From the NCBI RefSeq assembly GCF_002154725.1, contig NZ_MTAW01000232.1, forward strand, positions 39,351 through 103,350: a stretch of 64,000 nt of DNA. Reading direction: 5' to 3'. This DNA comes from Nostoc sp. 106C. GTDB taxonomy: Bacteria > Cyanobacteriota > Cyanobacteriia > Cyanobacteriales > Nostocaceae. Below, one piece after another: positions 46,846 to 56,699 of the stretch (the stretch's first letter is position 1; each line of letters starts with the position of its first letter). Made by a program: the position numbers and the translations under genes. The notes beneath the pieces were generated by a model, which was not told the origin of the DNA, did not search any database, and was given only the letters and a program-made list of their open reading frames with translations.

Positions 46846-46872
46846 AAGTACGTCACTTTTAAGTGCGTACTT
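46846..46872. promoter_or_regulatory. AAGTACG-type palindrome, possible regulator operator
   Basis: AAGTACGTCACTT is followed after 2 bases by AAGTGCGTACTT, a near-perfect palindrome with one bulge, in the 428-base gap between dps and the pirin gene. The GTAC-centred symmetry resembles operators of HxlR/MarR-type regulators. It may instead be a repeat hairpin. No regulator gene is adjacent. Confidence 0.35.
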
Positions 46873-46928
46873 TTCATTTTGTAGTTAAATACATTACTAT
46901 TTAAATAGTTCAAAAATAACTTTAATAC

Positions 46929-47016
46929 TAAGTTGCGTTGAATGAACACAATCAAAGTGTGAGAAAGCACAGAGCAATTAATGAACACAGAAAATTAACT
47001 GTTTGAATGCAACTTA
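46929..47016. repeat. Possible small foldback element upstream of the pirin gene
   Basis: TAAGTTGC at 46929 and GCAACTTA ending at 47016 frame 88 bases, with weaker matching for some bases inward. It lies in the 428-base dps-pirin spacer, which has no convincing gene. The arms are short and imperfect, so the call is tentative. Confidence 0.35.
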
Positions 47017-47145
47017 ATTAGTAATTTTGCTGAAATGTAATATTTAATGTCACCTGTTAGGCAATAAAAGCTGGAAATAATGATTGCTTAACTGACAGTA
47101 CCCAATTTGTGAATCTAAAAAATCAACTAAACACAAGGTAGATTT

Positions 47146-47862
47146 ATGTCTCAAAATACTAAGACTTTCGTCATTCATGACAGTAACTCACGCGGTCATA
47201 CTAAAATTAGTTGGCTCAACAGTTACCACACATTTTCCTTTGGTAGTTTTTACGATCCCAACTACATGGGATTTCGCTCCCTGCGCGTGATCAACGATGA
47301 TACAGTTGTTCCTGGTGCTGGCTTTGGAACTCATGGTCATCGCGATATGGAAATCCTTACTTATGTTTTGTCAGGCGCTTTAGAGCATAAAGATAGCTTA
47401 GGCACAGGTTCGGTAATTCGTCCTGGTGACGCACAGATAATGAGTGCTGGTACTGGTATTACCCACAGTGAATATAATCATTCGCAAACTGAGCCGGTTC
47501 ACTTTCTGCAAATCTGGATGATACCTAACAAGCTAGGATTAGCGCCAAGGTACGACCAAAAAACCTTTCTACCAGAAGAAAAGCGCGGAAAACTACGTTT
47601 AATTGCTGCTAAAGATGGGCGTGATGGTGCTGTGATAGTTCACCAAGATCTCGATCTATACGCATCTATTCTGGAAAAAGGTGATGTTGTTAATTATCAC
47701 CTCAAGAGCGATCGCCATGCCTGGTTACACGTAGCTCAAGGTGTCGCAACTCTCAATGGTGCGGAACTCAAAGCAGGCGATGGCGTACAAATCAGCGGCG
47801 ATGAAAAACTTGAAATCAGCACAAACGCCAGTGCAGAAATCTTGCTGTTTGATTTAGCTTAA
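47146..47862 (+). CDS. Pirin-family protein
   Basis: A 238-residue bicupin of the pirin family (YhaK/YhhW-like). The iron-binding His and Glu residues are visible as FGTHGHRDMEIL (about 62-73) and GITHSEYNH (about 108-116). Bacterial relatives include quercetin dioxygenases and redox sensors; the actual activity here is unknown. An AAGGT precedes the ATG. Downstream is a strong terminator at 48031, so it is probably transcribed alone. Confidence 0.9.
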   Translation: MSQNTKTFVIHDSNSRGHTKISWLNSYHTFSFGSFYDPNYMGFRSLRVINDDTVVPGAGFGTHGHRDMEILTYVLSGALEHKDSLGTGSVIRPGDAQIMSAGTGITHSEYNHSQTEPVHFLQIWMIPNKLGLAPRYDQKTFLPEEKRGKLRLIAAKDGRDGAVIVHQDLDLYASILEKGDVVNYHLKSDRHAWLHVAQGVATLNGAELKAGDGVQISGDEKLEISTNASAEILLFDLA

Positions 47863-47950
47863 TCGGCTACAAGGCAATAGAGTTGAGGCTGACTGCGTTT
47901 TAGAAGACAATACGCTCGAATGGTACTTACTTAAGCAAAAGTTGCTGCCC

Positions 47951-47983
47951 AGATCCCCGACTTTTTGAAAAAGTCGGGGATCT
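47951..47983. repeat. Perfect 33-base palindrome downstream of the pirin gene
   Basis: AGATCCCCGACTTTTTG is followed by its reverse complement, giving a 16-base perfect stem with almost no loop. No T run follows on either side. A flanking ACAATACGCTCG motif is duplicated on each side (about 47908 and 48010), consistent with insertion of a small palindromic repeat. Confidence 0.55.
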
Positions 47984-48030
47984 AAATCTCGCTAAAGTAA
48001 GCGATATTCGACAATACGCTCGTTTAATTG

Positions 48031-48062
48031 GCTCTGTGAATCATTCACAGAGCTATTTTTTT
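48031..48062 (+). terminator. Rho-independent terminator after the pirin gene
   Basis: A perfect 10-base stem GCTCTGTGAA/TTCACAGAGC with a 3-base loop is followed by TATTTTTTT. It lies 169 bases after the pirin stop codon and ends plus-strand transcription before the small gene at 48215. Confidence 0.85.
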
Positions 48063-48214
48063 GAAAGATTAAGTTGCTTTAAGATATGAGGAGTTTTATT
48101 AAAGAATATAAAAGAAACCTTAAGTCAATCCCTTAATCTATCTAGGGTAAGAAGTAATTAGTTCACAAATTTTAGAAATTAGAGTAGATAGAATTAGTTT
48201 TCATATCATATAAA

Positions 48215-48451
48215 ATGACTTATTTTAAAGATAGATACAAATCGTTACCTAAAGAACAGCAATTTTGGCACACAGAATTAGTTAGATATGGCGTAGACTA
48301 CCATCAAGCTGCTAAAGTCGCCAAGATTCTAGCTGAGAAGAAGCCAGATGAGCTTTTGAGCGAGGAAGAGATTAGGCTGACTAAAGAAGTTTGTGAAGCT
48401 TGGTTAAGACAACGCAACCGTTTGGCCTCCATTTCCAGGGCACTTGAGTAA
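48215..48451 (+). CDS. Small hypothetical helical protein
   Basis: A 78-residue soluble protein, rich in charged residues and probably all helical, with YHQAAKVAKILAEKKPDELL in the centre. No family was recognised and no catalytic motif is present. It follows a terminator, so it must have its own promoter in the 150 bases upstream, where the sequence is AT-rich. The steady coding pattern and acidic/basic helix make it a credible gene, but the product is unknown. Confidence 0.6.
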   Translation: MTYFKDRYKSLPKEQQFWHTELVRYGVDYHQAAKVAKILAEKKPDELLSEEEIRLTKEVCEAWLRQRNRLASISRALE

Positions 48452-48572
48452 GATTCTGTTCTCAGAAAGACTTATAGGTGAGGCGGATGCAGGGACGCAA
48501 AGAGATTCTAATAATAGATTTGAGCCTGGGAAAAATCAGGGTGATATGGCGCTAGTGCTTTATAGCTAACCA

Positions 48573-49016
48573 CTACTCAGGTATGATTGGACTCATTGGG
48601 TTTAAAGGCGCGGTAAAGACATAATATATAACACCTGAACCCAAAATCATAATAGCGAGACTGAAAAGGAGTACCCAGCGGTCTGTCGGTTCGTAAGTAT
48701 CTTCTTCAATATCACGACGAACTGCGAAATAATGGCCAGTGGAAAGCCACACCGTGATTAAACCGACTAGGGAGAACACCAAGCCTAACTTCCACCCATT
48801 ACCAGGATGAGGTAACAAAGGTACTTGAAAGGCGCGCAGACGGACGATAACGACGCCAAACCCTAAAAGAGCGATCGCGGTTCGCATCCAAGCAAGGTAA
48901 GTGCGCTCGTTAGCTAGGTGATCCCGGATGCGTGACGGATTTAGTCTACCAGGCTTTTTTTTCTCTTCAACTTCTTCACTACTTTTTGACTTTAACTGCA
49001 TCAATAACGCCCTCAT
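48573..49016 (-). CDS. DUF202 (YidH-like) membrane protein
   Basis: A 147-residue inner-membrane protein. The DUF202 signature RIRDHLANERTYLAWMRTAI comes before three membrane helices (about residues 38-58, 76-98 and 110-130). Function of the family is unknown. The ATG at 49016 is chosen because it gives the usual family length; an ATG at 49130 would add 38 residues with no family support. Confidence 0.8.
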   Translation of the reverse strand: MRALLMQLKSKSSEEVEEKKKPGRLNPSRIRDHLANERTYLAWMRTAIALLGFGVVIVRLRAFQVPLLPHPGNGWKLGLVFSLVGLITVWLSTGHYFAVRRDIEEDTYEPTDRWVLLFSLAIMILGSGVIYYVFTAPLNPMSPIIPE

Positions 49017-49372
49017 CCCCAAAAAGAATCCTCTCCAAAAAATGCCAAAATAATAGCAAATCTCCTTGTAGGTAATTTGCATTTTGTGCGATAGTCGCAC
49101 TGCCAAAATATTCTTGATTTGCTTGGGCATTTCTTTTAACCTTATTTTAATGCAGATATATAGATAAAATCAAGCCTGAATATTGTTTCATCCTTAGAAA
49201 AATTCAAAGTTTAAAAATCAATTTTGAATTACCCCCAAGGTGGTTGACATCATTACATACCCAAATAAAACAGCCAAAGGTAGAAAGCGTTTCACCTGTG
49301 CTTACTCTACTTTTGGCTGCAACTCTATTTAAATTGAGAAAGTTCATGCAAACCGCGATCGCTTGCTATACC
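49017..49372. other. 356-base spacer without a supported gene
   Basis: The gap holds AT-rich DNA upstream of the DUF202 gene, presumably its promoter, and the 3' flank of the secreted-protein gene. A plus-strand frame beginning at 49244 runs into the opposite-strand gene and lacks coding character. No repeat or terminator was recognised. Confidence 0.4.
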
Positions 49373-50032
49373 TCAAGAGTTCTCGCTAGTAGGCACATTA
49401 GGAACGCGTGTATCTATAAACGCCTGAGATACGTTAGGGATAAACCACTTTATTTCCTTAGCTTTGACTACTTTAGCGTTAGGAACATTCAATTCAATTG
49501 CGGCAGTATCGGGATTACTCTTAATCACCAAGTGGCTACCATCAGCTATCTTGACAGCAACTGGACCTGGGGATTCTTTAGCTTGTCCATCACTACTTGA
49601 ACTTGCAATTGTGGCATCGTTCGGAAGATAGAATCCATCACAATCCCATTCATTTCTAGTAGACTGACCATCTGCTAAAAAATACAAGCCATTGTCGTAT
49701 AAAGCATCATCATCCTGTTCCTGACTTGGGTCTTTGCCATAGACAGCTATGGTTTTACCTGTTTGATTACTACATTGACCCCAGTTAATACCTGTTTCTA
49801 AAGCATATTTTTGAAAGGTTAATTCATCAATTTTTTGCTGAATGTCTTCTGGGGTGACACTGTCGTTGAGGGTTTTTGCTTCTTTTGCTTTAGAAAGTGC
49901 TTTAATCGCTTTTGTGACTTCTACATAGTCAGGGTTCTTGCTAGCTTTTGGTCTATCAGCAAAGGAAGGTTGAGCAAAAGCAAAATTTAGCAAAATCATC
50001 AAGACAACTAACAAAGATTTGAAGAGATTCAT
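49373..50032 (-). CDS. Secreted hypothetical protein
   Basis: A 219-residue protein with a clear signal peptide (MNLFKSLLVVLMILLNFAFA, with likely cleavage after QPSFA). The mature part is hydrophilic, with a short helical segment, then WGQCSN and WDCDGFYLP regions that could form one disulfide. No family was recognised. The ATG at 50032 has AAGGA at good spacing and begins exactly at the signal peptide, so it is preferred over ATG 50071. Probably periplasmic or extracellular. Confidence 0.7.
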   Translation of the reverse strand: MNLFKSLLVVLMILLNFAFAQPSFADRPKASKNPDYVEVTKAIKALSKAKEAKTLNDSVTPEDIQQKIDELTFQKYALETGINWGQCSNQTGKTIAVYGKDPSQEQDDDALYDNGLYFLADGQSTRNEWDCDGFYLPNDATIASSSSDGQAKESPGPVAVKIADGSHLVIKSNPDTAAIELNVPNAKVVKAKEIKWFIPNVSQAFIDTRVPNVPTSENS

Positions 50033-50549
50033 AAGTTTTATCCTTTGGGATATACTAGCTTTTTTAAGCAAATTTTAATGTCCAGTCTGTTAACTAATGA
50101 AACTTTTATCTTCTTGAGATGATGGTTGAATAACTAAAACCACCGATAAAAATAGCGGTCTACGACAGCAATCAGAGATAAAAGCAGAATTTTCATTGAC
50201 ATAAGACATAAAGCACAAAATTACTGCTGTATTCAGTTAAAAAAATGGGCGATCACAGCCAGGTTGATTAACTTATAAACGGTGTAGCATAACTACAAAA
50301 AATCAGCCCAGAATTAAACACAGTTCCTCTAACTCGGTGTTAGCAAACAATGTTACGTAGACATTAATGATATATTGCTACTTTGCTCTATTGGAATTTG
50401 CAAACTTTGCTTTAGTTGCTTAGACCCGATGTCAAAGGCTTTGATTTATACTTTAGACAAACTAAACGATAGAGTCAAATGCTTTTTTTTGTCAAAATGA
50501 TAAATACAAGTGATTAAAATTTTGACAATAGATTTTAGGGATAGTTGAC
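50033..50549. promoter_or_regulatory. Divergent promoter region between secreted protein and LysR gene
   Basis: This 517-base AT-rich gap separates two divergent genes, so it should carry both promoters and, by family habit, LysR binding sites near 50450-50549. No particular operator could be fixed. No ORF, RNA gene or repeat was recognised. Confidence 0.4.
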
Positions 50550-51536
50550 ATGGCAGGGATGACGCTCGATCAGCTACGCATCTTTCTGGCTGTGGCGGAG
50601 AATCTACACTTTACTCGTGCAGCAGAAGAGCTTTATATTACTCAGCCTGCTGTCAGTGCTGCGATCCAAAGCTTAGAGCAGGAATACCGAGTCAAGCTGT
50701 TTCATAGAATTGGTCGCCATATCGAGATTGCGGAGGCTGGAAAGTTACTCAAAGTGGAGGCGCAGAAAATTCTTGACCAAGTTAGCTTGACGGAACGAGG
50801 GTTGCGGGAACTGAACAATTTGCAACGCGGGGAATTAAAACTAGGATCGAGTCTGACAATCGGGAACTATTGGCTTCCGAGTAAGATTAGCGAGTTTAAA
50901 AGCCAATATCCTGGCATCTCCGTTAACTGTACACTCGCCAATGCAGAGACAATTTGTGTCGGGACAGCAATGGGACAATTTGATTTGGGTTTAGTGGAAG
51001 GAGATGTCAAGCCAGAACTGCAAAACTCGATGGAGTATGAAATCGTGGGAAGCGATCGCTTACAAATTGTTGTGGGTAAAACACACCCTTGGTTTGAGCG
51101 TGGCGAAATTTATCTAACAGAACTGACTCAAACTCCTTGGGTGATGCGAGAACCGGGTTCTGGAACACAACAAAGATTTGAGGAAGCTTTGCAAAATTGG
51201 GGAATCAATCTTAGCGAATTGGATGTGATGTTAGTCTTCACCAGTGGTGAGATGGCAAAAGCCGCAGTCGAAAGTGGTGTAGGAGCCACAGGAATTTCTG
51301 AGTTAATGGTAAAAAAAGAAATCTTGCTTGGGACTCTACGTGCAATGCGAGTTATTGATAACAGAGACGGCTCTAGTGTGAGTGTAGAAATAGTACGACC
51401 CTTTTTCAAACTCAAACATCGTCAGCGTTTCCAAACAGCACTCTCAAAAGCTTTTGAACAGATGTTGATTTCATCTCTATTGGATAATTCATCTCAAAAT
51501 TCATCAACATTTGCCATCAAAGGGCAACTGTCTTAG
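50550..51536 (+). CDS. LysR-family transcriptional regulator
   Basis: A 328-residue regulator with the N-terminal winged helix (TLDQLRIFLAVAENLHFTRA, then ITQPAVSAAIQSLEQEYRVK) and a periplasmic-binding-protein-like effector domain (about 95-300). The effector is unknown. It resembles the CysB/CbbR side of the family more than any named cyanobacterial member, but this is only an impression. It has its own terminator and is followed by the RND efflux genes on the same strand, which are possible targets. Confidence 0.92.
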   Translation: MAGMTLDQLRIFLAVAENLHFTRAAEELYITQPAVSAAIQSLEQEYRVKLFHRIGRHIEIAEAGKLLKVEAQKILDQVSLTERGLRELNNLQRGELKLGSSLTIGNYWLPSKISEFKSQYPGISVNCTLANAETICVGTAMGQFDLGLVEGDVKPELQNSMEYEIVGSDRLQIVVGKTHPWFERGEIYLTELTQTPWVMREPGSGTQQRFEEALQNWGINLSELDVMLVFTSGEMAKAAVESGVGATGISELMVKKEILLGTLRAMRVIDNRDGSSVSVEIVRPFFKLKHRQRFQTALSKAFEQMLISSLLDNSSQNSSTFAIKGQLS

Positions 51537-51604
51537 CTAGATTGTATTTCTTTGAGAATGTCATTGGATATACATTATCAGCAAATAGCTTTCTCAATCA
51601 ATCT

Positions 51605-51640
51605 CCCTCCAAATGCTTATTGTTGGAGGGTTTTATATTT
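51605..51640 (+). terminator. Rho-independent terminator of the LysR gene
   Basis: An 8-base stem CCCTCCAA/TTGGAGGG with a 10-base loop is followed by TTTTATATTTTA. It lies about 70 bases after the LysR stop, so the efflux genes downstream need their own promoter. Confidence 0.8.
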
Positions 51641-51986
51641 TATTTACTAAAGTAATTTAAGTGTAAAAAATAAAATTTTAACAGTATATAAACATGATAA
51701 TAAACTACATTTGTTACCACCTATATCTAGGCAGCGATCGCCTGTTAGCAAAAATAGAACATTTTTCGCAAGAATTTAAAAGACAGCTGCATCATCATAT
51801 TTGTAAACTGGATTTTATCACTCACCTTTCGGTAGATTAGCGTAACTTACAAAGGGAGTATATTTGAGGTGGTATACTACATAATTTCTCATCAAGCTTC
51901 ATGCTAAATCAGTAAATTAAATTTCAATCAGCTTTAATTCTTCCTAACTCATTGGTAGTTAAATTTTCTTAGGTTCTTTGCATACC
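51641..51986. promoter_or_regulatory. Upstream region of the RND efflux operon
   Basis: A 346-base AT-rich non-coding stretch, with one HIP1-like GCGATCGC, between the LysR terminator and the efflux adaptor gene. The efflux promoter must lie here. No operator can be named with confidence. Confidence 0.4.
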
Positions 51987-53300
51987 ATGACATCCCCTGA
52001 ACATCAAACTGATTTTGAAGAACGTCTTCCAGAGTCATCATTTGAGCCACCTCCACAACAACGGCGGTGGCTTCGGTTATTGTTAGCTGCACTATTATTG
52101 CTTGGCGGTGGAGCAGCTATAGTTTGGCGTTTGGTAACTCCTCAACATCAAGCAGCTGCACCAGCTAATGCTCCACCGGGAGTACGAGTCAAGTTAGCCC
52201 CAGTACAAGCAGGCACAATTGAGGAGAGTTCCGATTTTATTGCTAACTTAGAATCCCGGCGCTCAGTCAAGCTGCAACCAAGAATTCAAGGACAAGTTAC
52301 ACAAATATTTGTGCGCTCGGGAGATACCGTTGCTGAAGGAACGCCAATTGTTCAAGTAGACCCAAGACAGCAACAAGCAGCAGTTAGTGGATTAAATGCT
52401 GGGGCCCAGGCGGCCAGAGCACAACTACAAAATGCCCTAGCTACACTTAAATCTCTCCAAGCCGATCGCTTATCTAATGTTGCTGATGTGCGATTGAACC
52501 AGCAAGATTATGACAGATATACTAGCCTCGCCGACCAAGGAGCAGTATCTCGGCAGACTAGAGATCAATATGCCAATCGGCTAGCTACAGCCAAAGCGCA
52601 ACTCAACGCCATAGATTCCAAGATTCAAGCACAGCAAGCGAGCGTATCCCAGGCAGAAAAAGCTTTGCAGCAAGCTGAGGCAAATACTAAGCAACAAGTA
52701 GTCGAGCTTCAGTACTACAAAATTCCTGCTCCTATTCCGGGGACAGTTGGTGATATTCCCGTAAAAGTCGGTGATTTTGTGAATACTTCCACACAATTAG
52801 CTACGATCACTCAAAACCAACCTTTAGAAGTCAACATCTCTGTACCCCTTGAGCGGGGACCGCAATTGCGTAAAGGATTACCAATCGAAGTAATGGACGC
52901 CCAAGGGCAACCTTTGGGTAGAAGTCAAGTATTTTTCATCTCTCCAACTATCGGTAATGGTACCCAATCAATCCAAGTCAAGGCACTCTTGAATAACTCG
53001 CAAGGTAAGTTGCGAGCAGATCAATTAGTGCGGGCTAGAGTGATTTGGAATCGGAAATCTGGAGTTTTAATTCCGACAACAGCAGTGTCTCGTGTAGCAG
53101 GGGAAACTTTTGTTTATGTAGCGCAAACAGAAAATAACCCACAAGGTAATTCCCAATTAGTAGCTCGGCAAAAGCGAGTGAAGTTAGGCAATATTCAAGG
53201 CAATAATTACCAGGTTATTGAAGGATTACAGCCAGAAGAAAAAATTATCGTCTCCGGGTTGCTGAATCTCAGAGACGGTGTTCCTGTCATTCCAGAGTAG
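51987..53300 (+). CDS. RND efflux periplasmic adaptor (membrane fusion protein)
   Basis: A 437-residue AcrA/MexA-type adaptor. A single N-terminal membrane anchor (RWLRLLLAALLLLGGGAAIV) comes first. A lipoyl half with GQVTQIFVRSGDTVAEGTPI follows, then a long coiled-coil hairpin rich in Ala and Gln (about 135-240), the second lipoyl half with IPAPIPGTVGDIPVKVGD, and beta-barrel domains. No lipoprotein box is present. The ATG at 51987 is preferred over a TTG 9 bases upstream. It precedes the pump gene by 99 bases; no TolC-like outer-membrane gene is in the window. Confidence 0.93.
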   Translation: MTSPEHQTDFEERLPESSFEPPPQQRRWLRLLLAALLLLGGGAAIVWRLVTPQHQAAAPANAPPGVRVKLAPVQAGTIEESSDFIANLESRRSVKLQPRIQGQVTQIFVRSGDTVAEGTPIVQVDPRQQQAAVSGLNAGAQAARAQLQNALATLKSLQADRLSNVADVRLNQQDYDRYTSLADQGAVSRQTRDQYANRLATAKAQLNAIDSKIQAQQASVSQAEKALQQAEANTKQQVVELQYYKIPAPIPGTVGDIPVKVGDFVNTSTQLATITQNQPLEVNISVPLERGPQLRKGLPIEVMDAQGQPLGRSQVFFISPTIGNGTQSIQVKALLNNSQGKLRADQLVRARVIWNRKSGVLIPTTAVSRVAGETFVYVAQTENNPQGNSQLVARQKRVKLGNIQGNNYQVIEGLQPEEKIIVSGLLNLRDGVPVIPE

Positions 53301-53399
53301 GAACTAGGGGCTAAAAGCAGGACAAGTCAGACAGGGGGAAATAACCGCCCCATGCCCCATTTCCAATACCCCATGCCCAATACTTGAGCAACGATTCCC

Positions 53400-56300
53400 A
53401 TGTTTGTTGACTTCTTTATCAGGCGACCTGTATTTACAAGTGTCTGCTCCATCATCATCCTTTTGGTAGGAGCAATTAGCATCCCAACACTGCCCACAGA
53501 CCGCTATCCCGAAATCAGCCCGACGCAAATTAACGTTACTGCTAATTATGTGGGGGCGAGTGCTGAAGTTGTCGAAAACACCGTTACAACTGTTTTAGAG
53601 CGCCAAATTAACGGGGTTGAGGGCATTAAATACATGACCTCAAACAGTAGTAACAACGGTACTAGTACGATTACAGTCACATTTGATGCAGCGCGCAACA
53701 AAGATATTGCGGCAGTAGATGTGCAAAATCGGGTTTCTGTTGCTCAACCGTTGCTACCAGACGCCGTGCAGCGAACTGGAGTCACTGTTAGCAAACAATC
53801 CAACAACATCCTCTTAGCAATGGGGTTGTATGCCGATAAAAAGGCTTTTGACAACGTCTTTTTAAGTAACTACGCCGACTTATATCTAGTAGATGCCCTC
53901 AAAAGAATCAAAGGTGTAAGTGAGGCGCGAATTTTTGGTGAACGCCGCTACGCTATGCGTCTGTGGCTCGATCCCAATCGTCTTGCTAGCCGCAACCTTA
54001 CAGCCCAGGATGTAATTGATGCACTCAACGAACAAAACTTACAGGTGGGTGCTGGGCAAATTGGACAGCAGCCAACAGATAAGGATCAGATGTATCAAAT
54101 AGATCTGAGAGCAGTTAGTAGGCTTACAGATGTCTCCGAATTTGACAATGTAGTTCTCAAAACAGCTGCTGATGGCTCACTGATCACACTCAAAGATGTG
54201 GGTCGAGCGGAACTGGGAGCAGAAAACTATAACTCGTTTCTGCGATTTAGAGGTAACGAAGGTGTAGGTATAGGGATATTTCCAACGCCCGGGAGTAACG
54301 CCTTGGATGTTGCTAAGGCGGTGAAAGCAGAAATGGTGAAACTGGCACAAAGCTTTCCGCCAGGGATGAAATATCAAGTAGCTTTTGATACTACATCATT
54401 CGTGGAAGCTTCGCTAGCAGAAGTTTTGAAGACGTTGGTGGAAGCGATCGCTCTTGTCGTCCTGGTGATTTTTATCTTCTTACAGGATTGGCGCACGACG
54501 TTGATTCCAGTGATTGTAATTCCCTTAGCGTTGGTCGGTACATTCGCCTTTATCAAGGCATTTGGGTTTTCGATTAACACTCTAACGATGTTTGGCATCA
54601 CCTTGGCAACAGGGTTAGTGGTTGATGACGCAATCATCGTCGTGGAAAATATCTCTCGCTTGATTGAAGAGGAGGGGATGTCACCGCGCCAAGCGGCTTC
54701 TGAATCAATGCGCGAGTTGTTTGGGGCGGTACTGGCAACTTCTTTGGTATTGATGGCTGTATTTGTTCCCGTGGCATTCTTTCCTGGTTCCACAGGGCAG
54801 ATTTATAAACAGTTTGCATTAACGATCGCCTTTTCGATTGCCATTTCTACCTTTTTGGCTCTGACCCTGACGCCTTCGCTCTCCGCCTTACTACTGCGTC
54901 CCGGACAAAAACCTCGTGGTTGGTTAGGCAAGATTTTTGGGATAGTAAATAGATTTATTGATTGGATGCGCAGAGGGTACGAGCGATCGCTGTTTCGTTT
55001 AAACCGTGTCGCGGCGATCGTTGTCTTATTATTTGTCCTGTCCTTGGGTTTGACAGCCTGGGTTTACACCCGCGTACCCACAGCATTTATTCCTGAAGAA
55101 GACCAAGGCTATTTCATCACCATTATTCAAGGGCCGGAAGGAGTTTCACTCAACTACACCAGCAACGTCATGGCTCAGGTAGAAAAAGAAATCCTGAAAT
55201 TGCCAGAAGTAGTTGGTACATTCGCCATTGGTGGCTTTGGTTTTAGTGGTAACACTGCTAACAGTGGCGCAATTTTTACCACCCTCAAACCTTGGAATGA
55301 GCGCACTGGTGAGGAGCAATCAGCACAAGGCATTATGAATAAACTGCGGGGAGTGCTATCGGCAATTCCAGAGGCGAGAATTTTACCAGTTAACCCCCCA
55401 GCTATCCAGGGTTTAGGTAGTTTTGGTGGCTTCCAATTTGAGCTACAAGATAGAGCTGGTAACAATGGCTTAGCTACAATGACGCAAGTTATGGGTCAGT
55501 TACTCCAACGTGGTAATCAGACACCAGGATTACAAGCTGTGTTTAGCACATTTAGTGCCAACACACCGCAGATGGTAATTGAAGTAGACCGCAGCAAAGC
55601 CAAAGCCCTGCAAGTTAAAGTCAACGACATCTTTAATACCTTACAGAGTTACTTAGGTTCGCGGTATGTCAACGACTTTAATTTGTTACAGCGGACTTAC
55701 CGCGTGTATGTGCAAGCAGATGCAAAGTTTCGCTCTAATCCTGAAGATATTGGTAAGTTGTACGTGCGATCTGCTACCAATCAGATGATACCTCTAAGCA
55801 ACTTAGTGACGGTTACTTCCACAACTGGGGCGCAAACCATTACTCACTACAACTTGTTCCGCTCGATTGAAATCAACGGTTCAGCAGCTCCTGGCTTCAG
55901 TTCAGGACAAGCAACCACAGCAATGGAGCAATTGGCGAAAGAGGTTTTACCCGCAAGTATGGGTTATGAATGGTCGGGGATTACCGCCGAAGAACAACAA
56001 TCTGGGGGTTTAGCGCCTTTAATTTTTGGATTGGGGCTTGTCTTCGTATTTTTGGTACTGGCTGCTCAATACGAGAACTATGTCGATCCACTAATTATTA
56101 TGTTTGCCGTTCCCCTAGCTATCTTAGGGGCATTGTCGGCACAGTCACTACGGGGTCTAGCCAACGATGTATTTTGCCAAGTTGGTTTAGTAATGTTGAT
56201 TGGTCTGGCTAGTAAAAACGCTATTTTGATTGTGGAATTTGCTAACCAACTGCGAGAACGTGGTGTTCCTCTGGTCAAAGCAGCAATCCAAGCAGCTGAG

Positions 56301-56576
56301 GAGCGCTTGCGACCGATTCTGATGACATCCTTCGCTTTCATCCTCGGTCTTTTGCCCTTGGTAGAAGCCGAAGGTGCAGGTGCAGCTAGCAGACAATCTC
56401 TTGGTACAGCTGTAGCTGGTGGGATGATTGTTTCTACTTTATTGAGTCTGTTTGTCGTACCGATTTTGTATATCGTAGTCAGCAGAATCCGCGATCGCTT
56501 TCGCCCCCACCAGCAACCGCCGCAACTGCCAGAACCCAGCCAGGATGGCAAAGTTCCACACTCGGCCCATAGGTAA
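53400..56576 (+). CDS. RND multidrug efflux pump (HAE1/AcrB-like)
   Basis: A 1058-residue inner-membrane proton antiporter with the 12-helix RND plan. It begins MFVDFFIRRPVFTSVCSIII. The proton-relay Asp pair is visible in GLVVDDAIIVVEN (about residues 403-415), and two large periplasmic loops follow helices 1 and 7. Length is typical. It forms a two-gene operon with the adaptor, and the SDR gene 123 bases on may be co-transcribed. The substrate cannot be read from sequence. The 99-base gap before it has short CCCCATGCCC-type tandem repeats. Confidence 0.95.
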   Translation: MFVDFFIRRPVFTSVCSIIILLVGAISIPTLPTDRYPEISPTQINVTANYVGASAEVVENTVTTVLERQINGVEGIKYMTSNSSNNGTSTITVTFDAARNKDIAAVDVQNRVSVAQPLLPDAVQRTGVTVSKQSNNILLAMGLYADKKAFDNVFLSNYADLYLVDALKRIKGVSEARIFGERRYAMRLWLDPNRLASRNLTAQDVIDALNEQNLQVGAGQIGQQPTDKDQMYQIDLRAVSRLTDVSEFDNVVLKTAADGSLITLKDVGRAELGAENYNSFLRFRGNEGVGIGIFPTPGSNALDVAKAVKAEMVKLAQSFPPGMKYQVAFDTTSFVEASLAEVLKTLVEAIALVVLVIFIFLQDWRTTLIPVIVIPLALVGTFAFIKAFGFSINTLTMFGITLATGLVVDDAIIVVENISRLIEEEGMSPRQAASESMRELFGAVLATSLVLMAVFVPVAFFPGSTGQIYKQFALTIAFSIAISTFLALTLTPSLSALLLRPGQKPRGWLGKIFGIVNRFIDWMRRGYERSLFRLNRVAAIVVLLFVLSLGLTAWVYTRVPTAFIPEEDQGYFITIIQGPEGVSLNYTSNVMAQVEKEILKLPEVVGTFAIGGFGFSGNTANSGAIFTTLKPWNERTGEEQSAQGIMNKLRGVLSAIPEARILPVNPPAIQGLGSFGGFQFELQDRAGNNGLATMTQVMGQLLQRGNQTPGLQAVFSTFSANTPQMVIEVDRSKAKALQVKVNDIFNTLQSYLGSRYVNDFNLLQRTYRVYVQADAKFRSNPEDIGKLYVRSATNQMIPLSNLVTVTSTTGAQTITHYNLFRSIEINGSAAPGFSSGQATTAMEQLAKEVLPASMGYEWSGITAEEQQSGGLAPLIFGLGLVFVFLVLAAQYENYVDPLIIMFAVPLAILGALSAQSLRGLANDVFCQVGLVMLIGLASKNAILIVEFANQLRERGVPLVKAAIQAAEERLRPILMTSFAFILGLLPLVEAEGAGAASRQSLGTAVAGGMIVSTLLSLFVVPILYIVVSRIRDRFRPHQQPPQLPEPSQDGKVPHSAHR

Positions 56577-56699
56577 TCAAATAGCCGCAAGGACGTGGAG
56601 ATAAAGAGACACAAAAAGAAGGATCTCCTAAAAAACTCTCCGCGTCCTCATGTCTTGAAGTCAGTCCCAATAATCAGCAACACAAAGCGAGATCTAGAT

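Noticed and set aside
46797..46988. A 63-codon minus-strand frame between dps and pirin
   Set aside because: Overlaps palindromic and foldback DNA, has a low-complexity sequence and no recognisable domain.
56595..56699. N-terminal extension of the SDR gene from a GTG
   Set aside because: The Rossmann fold starts at the ATG at 56700; the added 35 residues are basic and come from spacer DNA.
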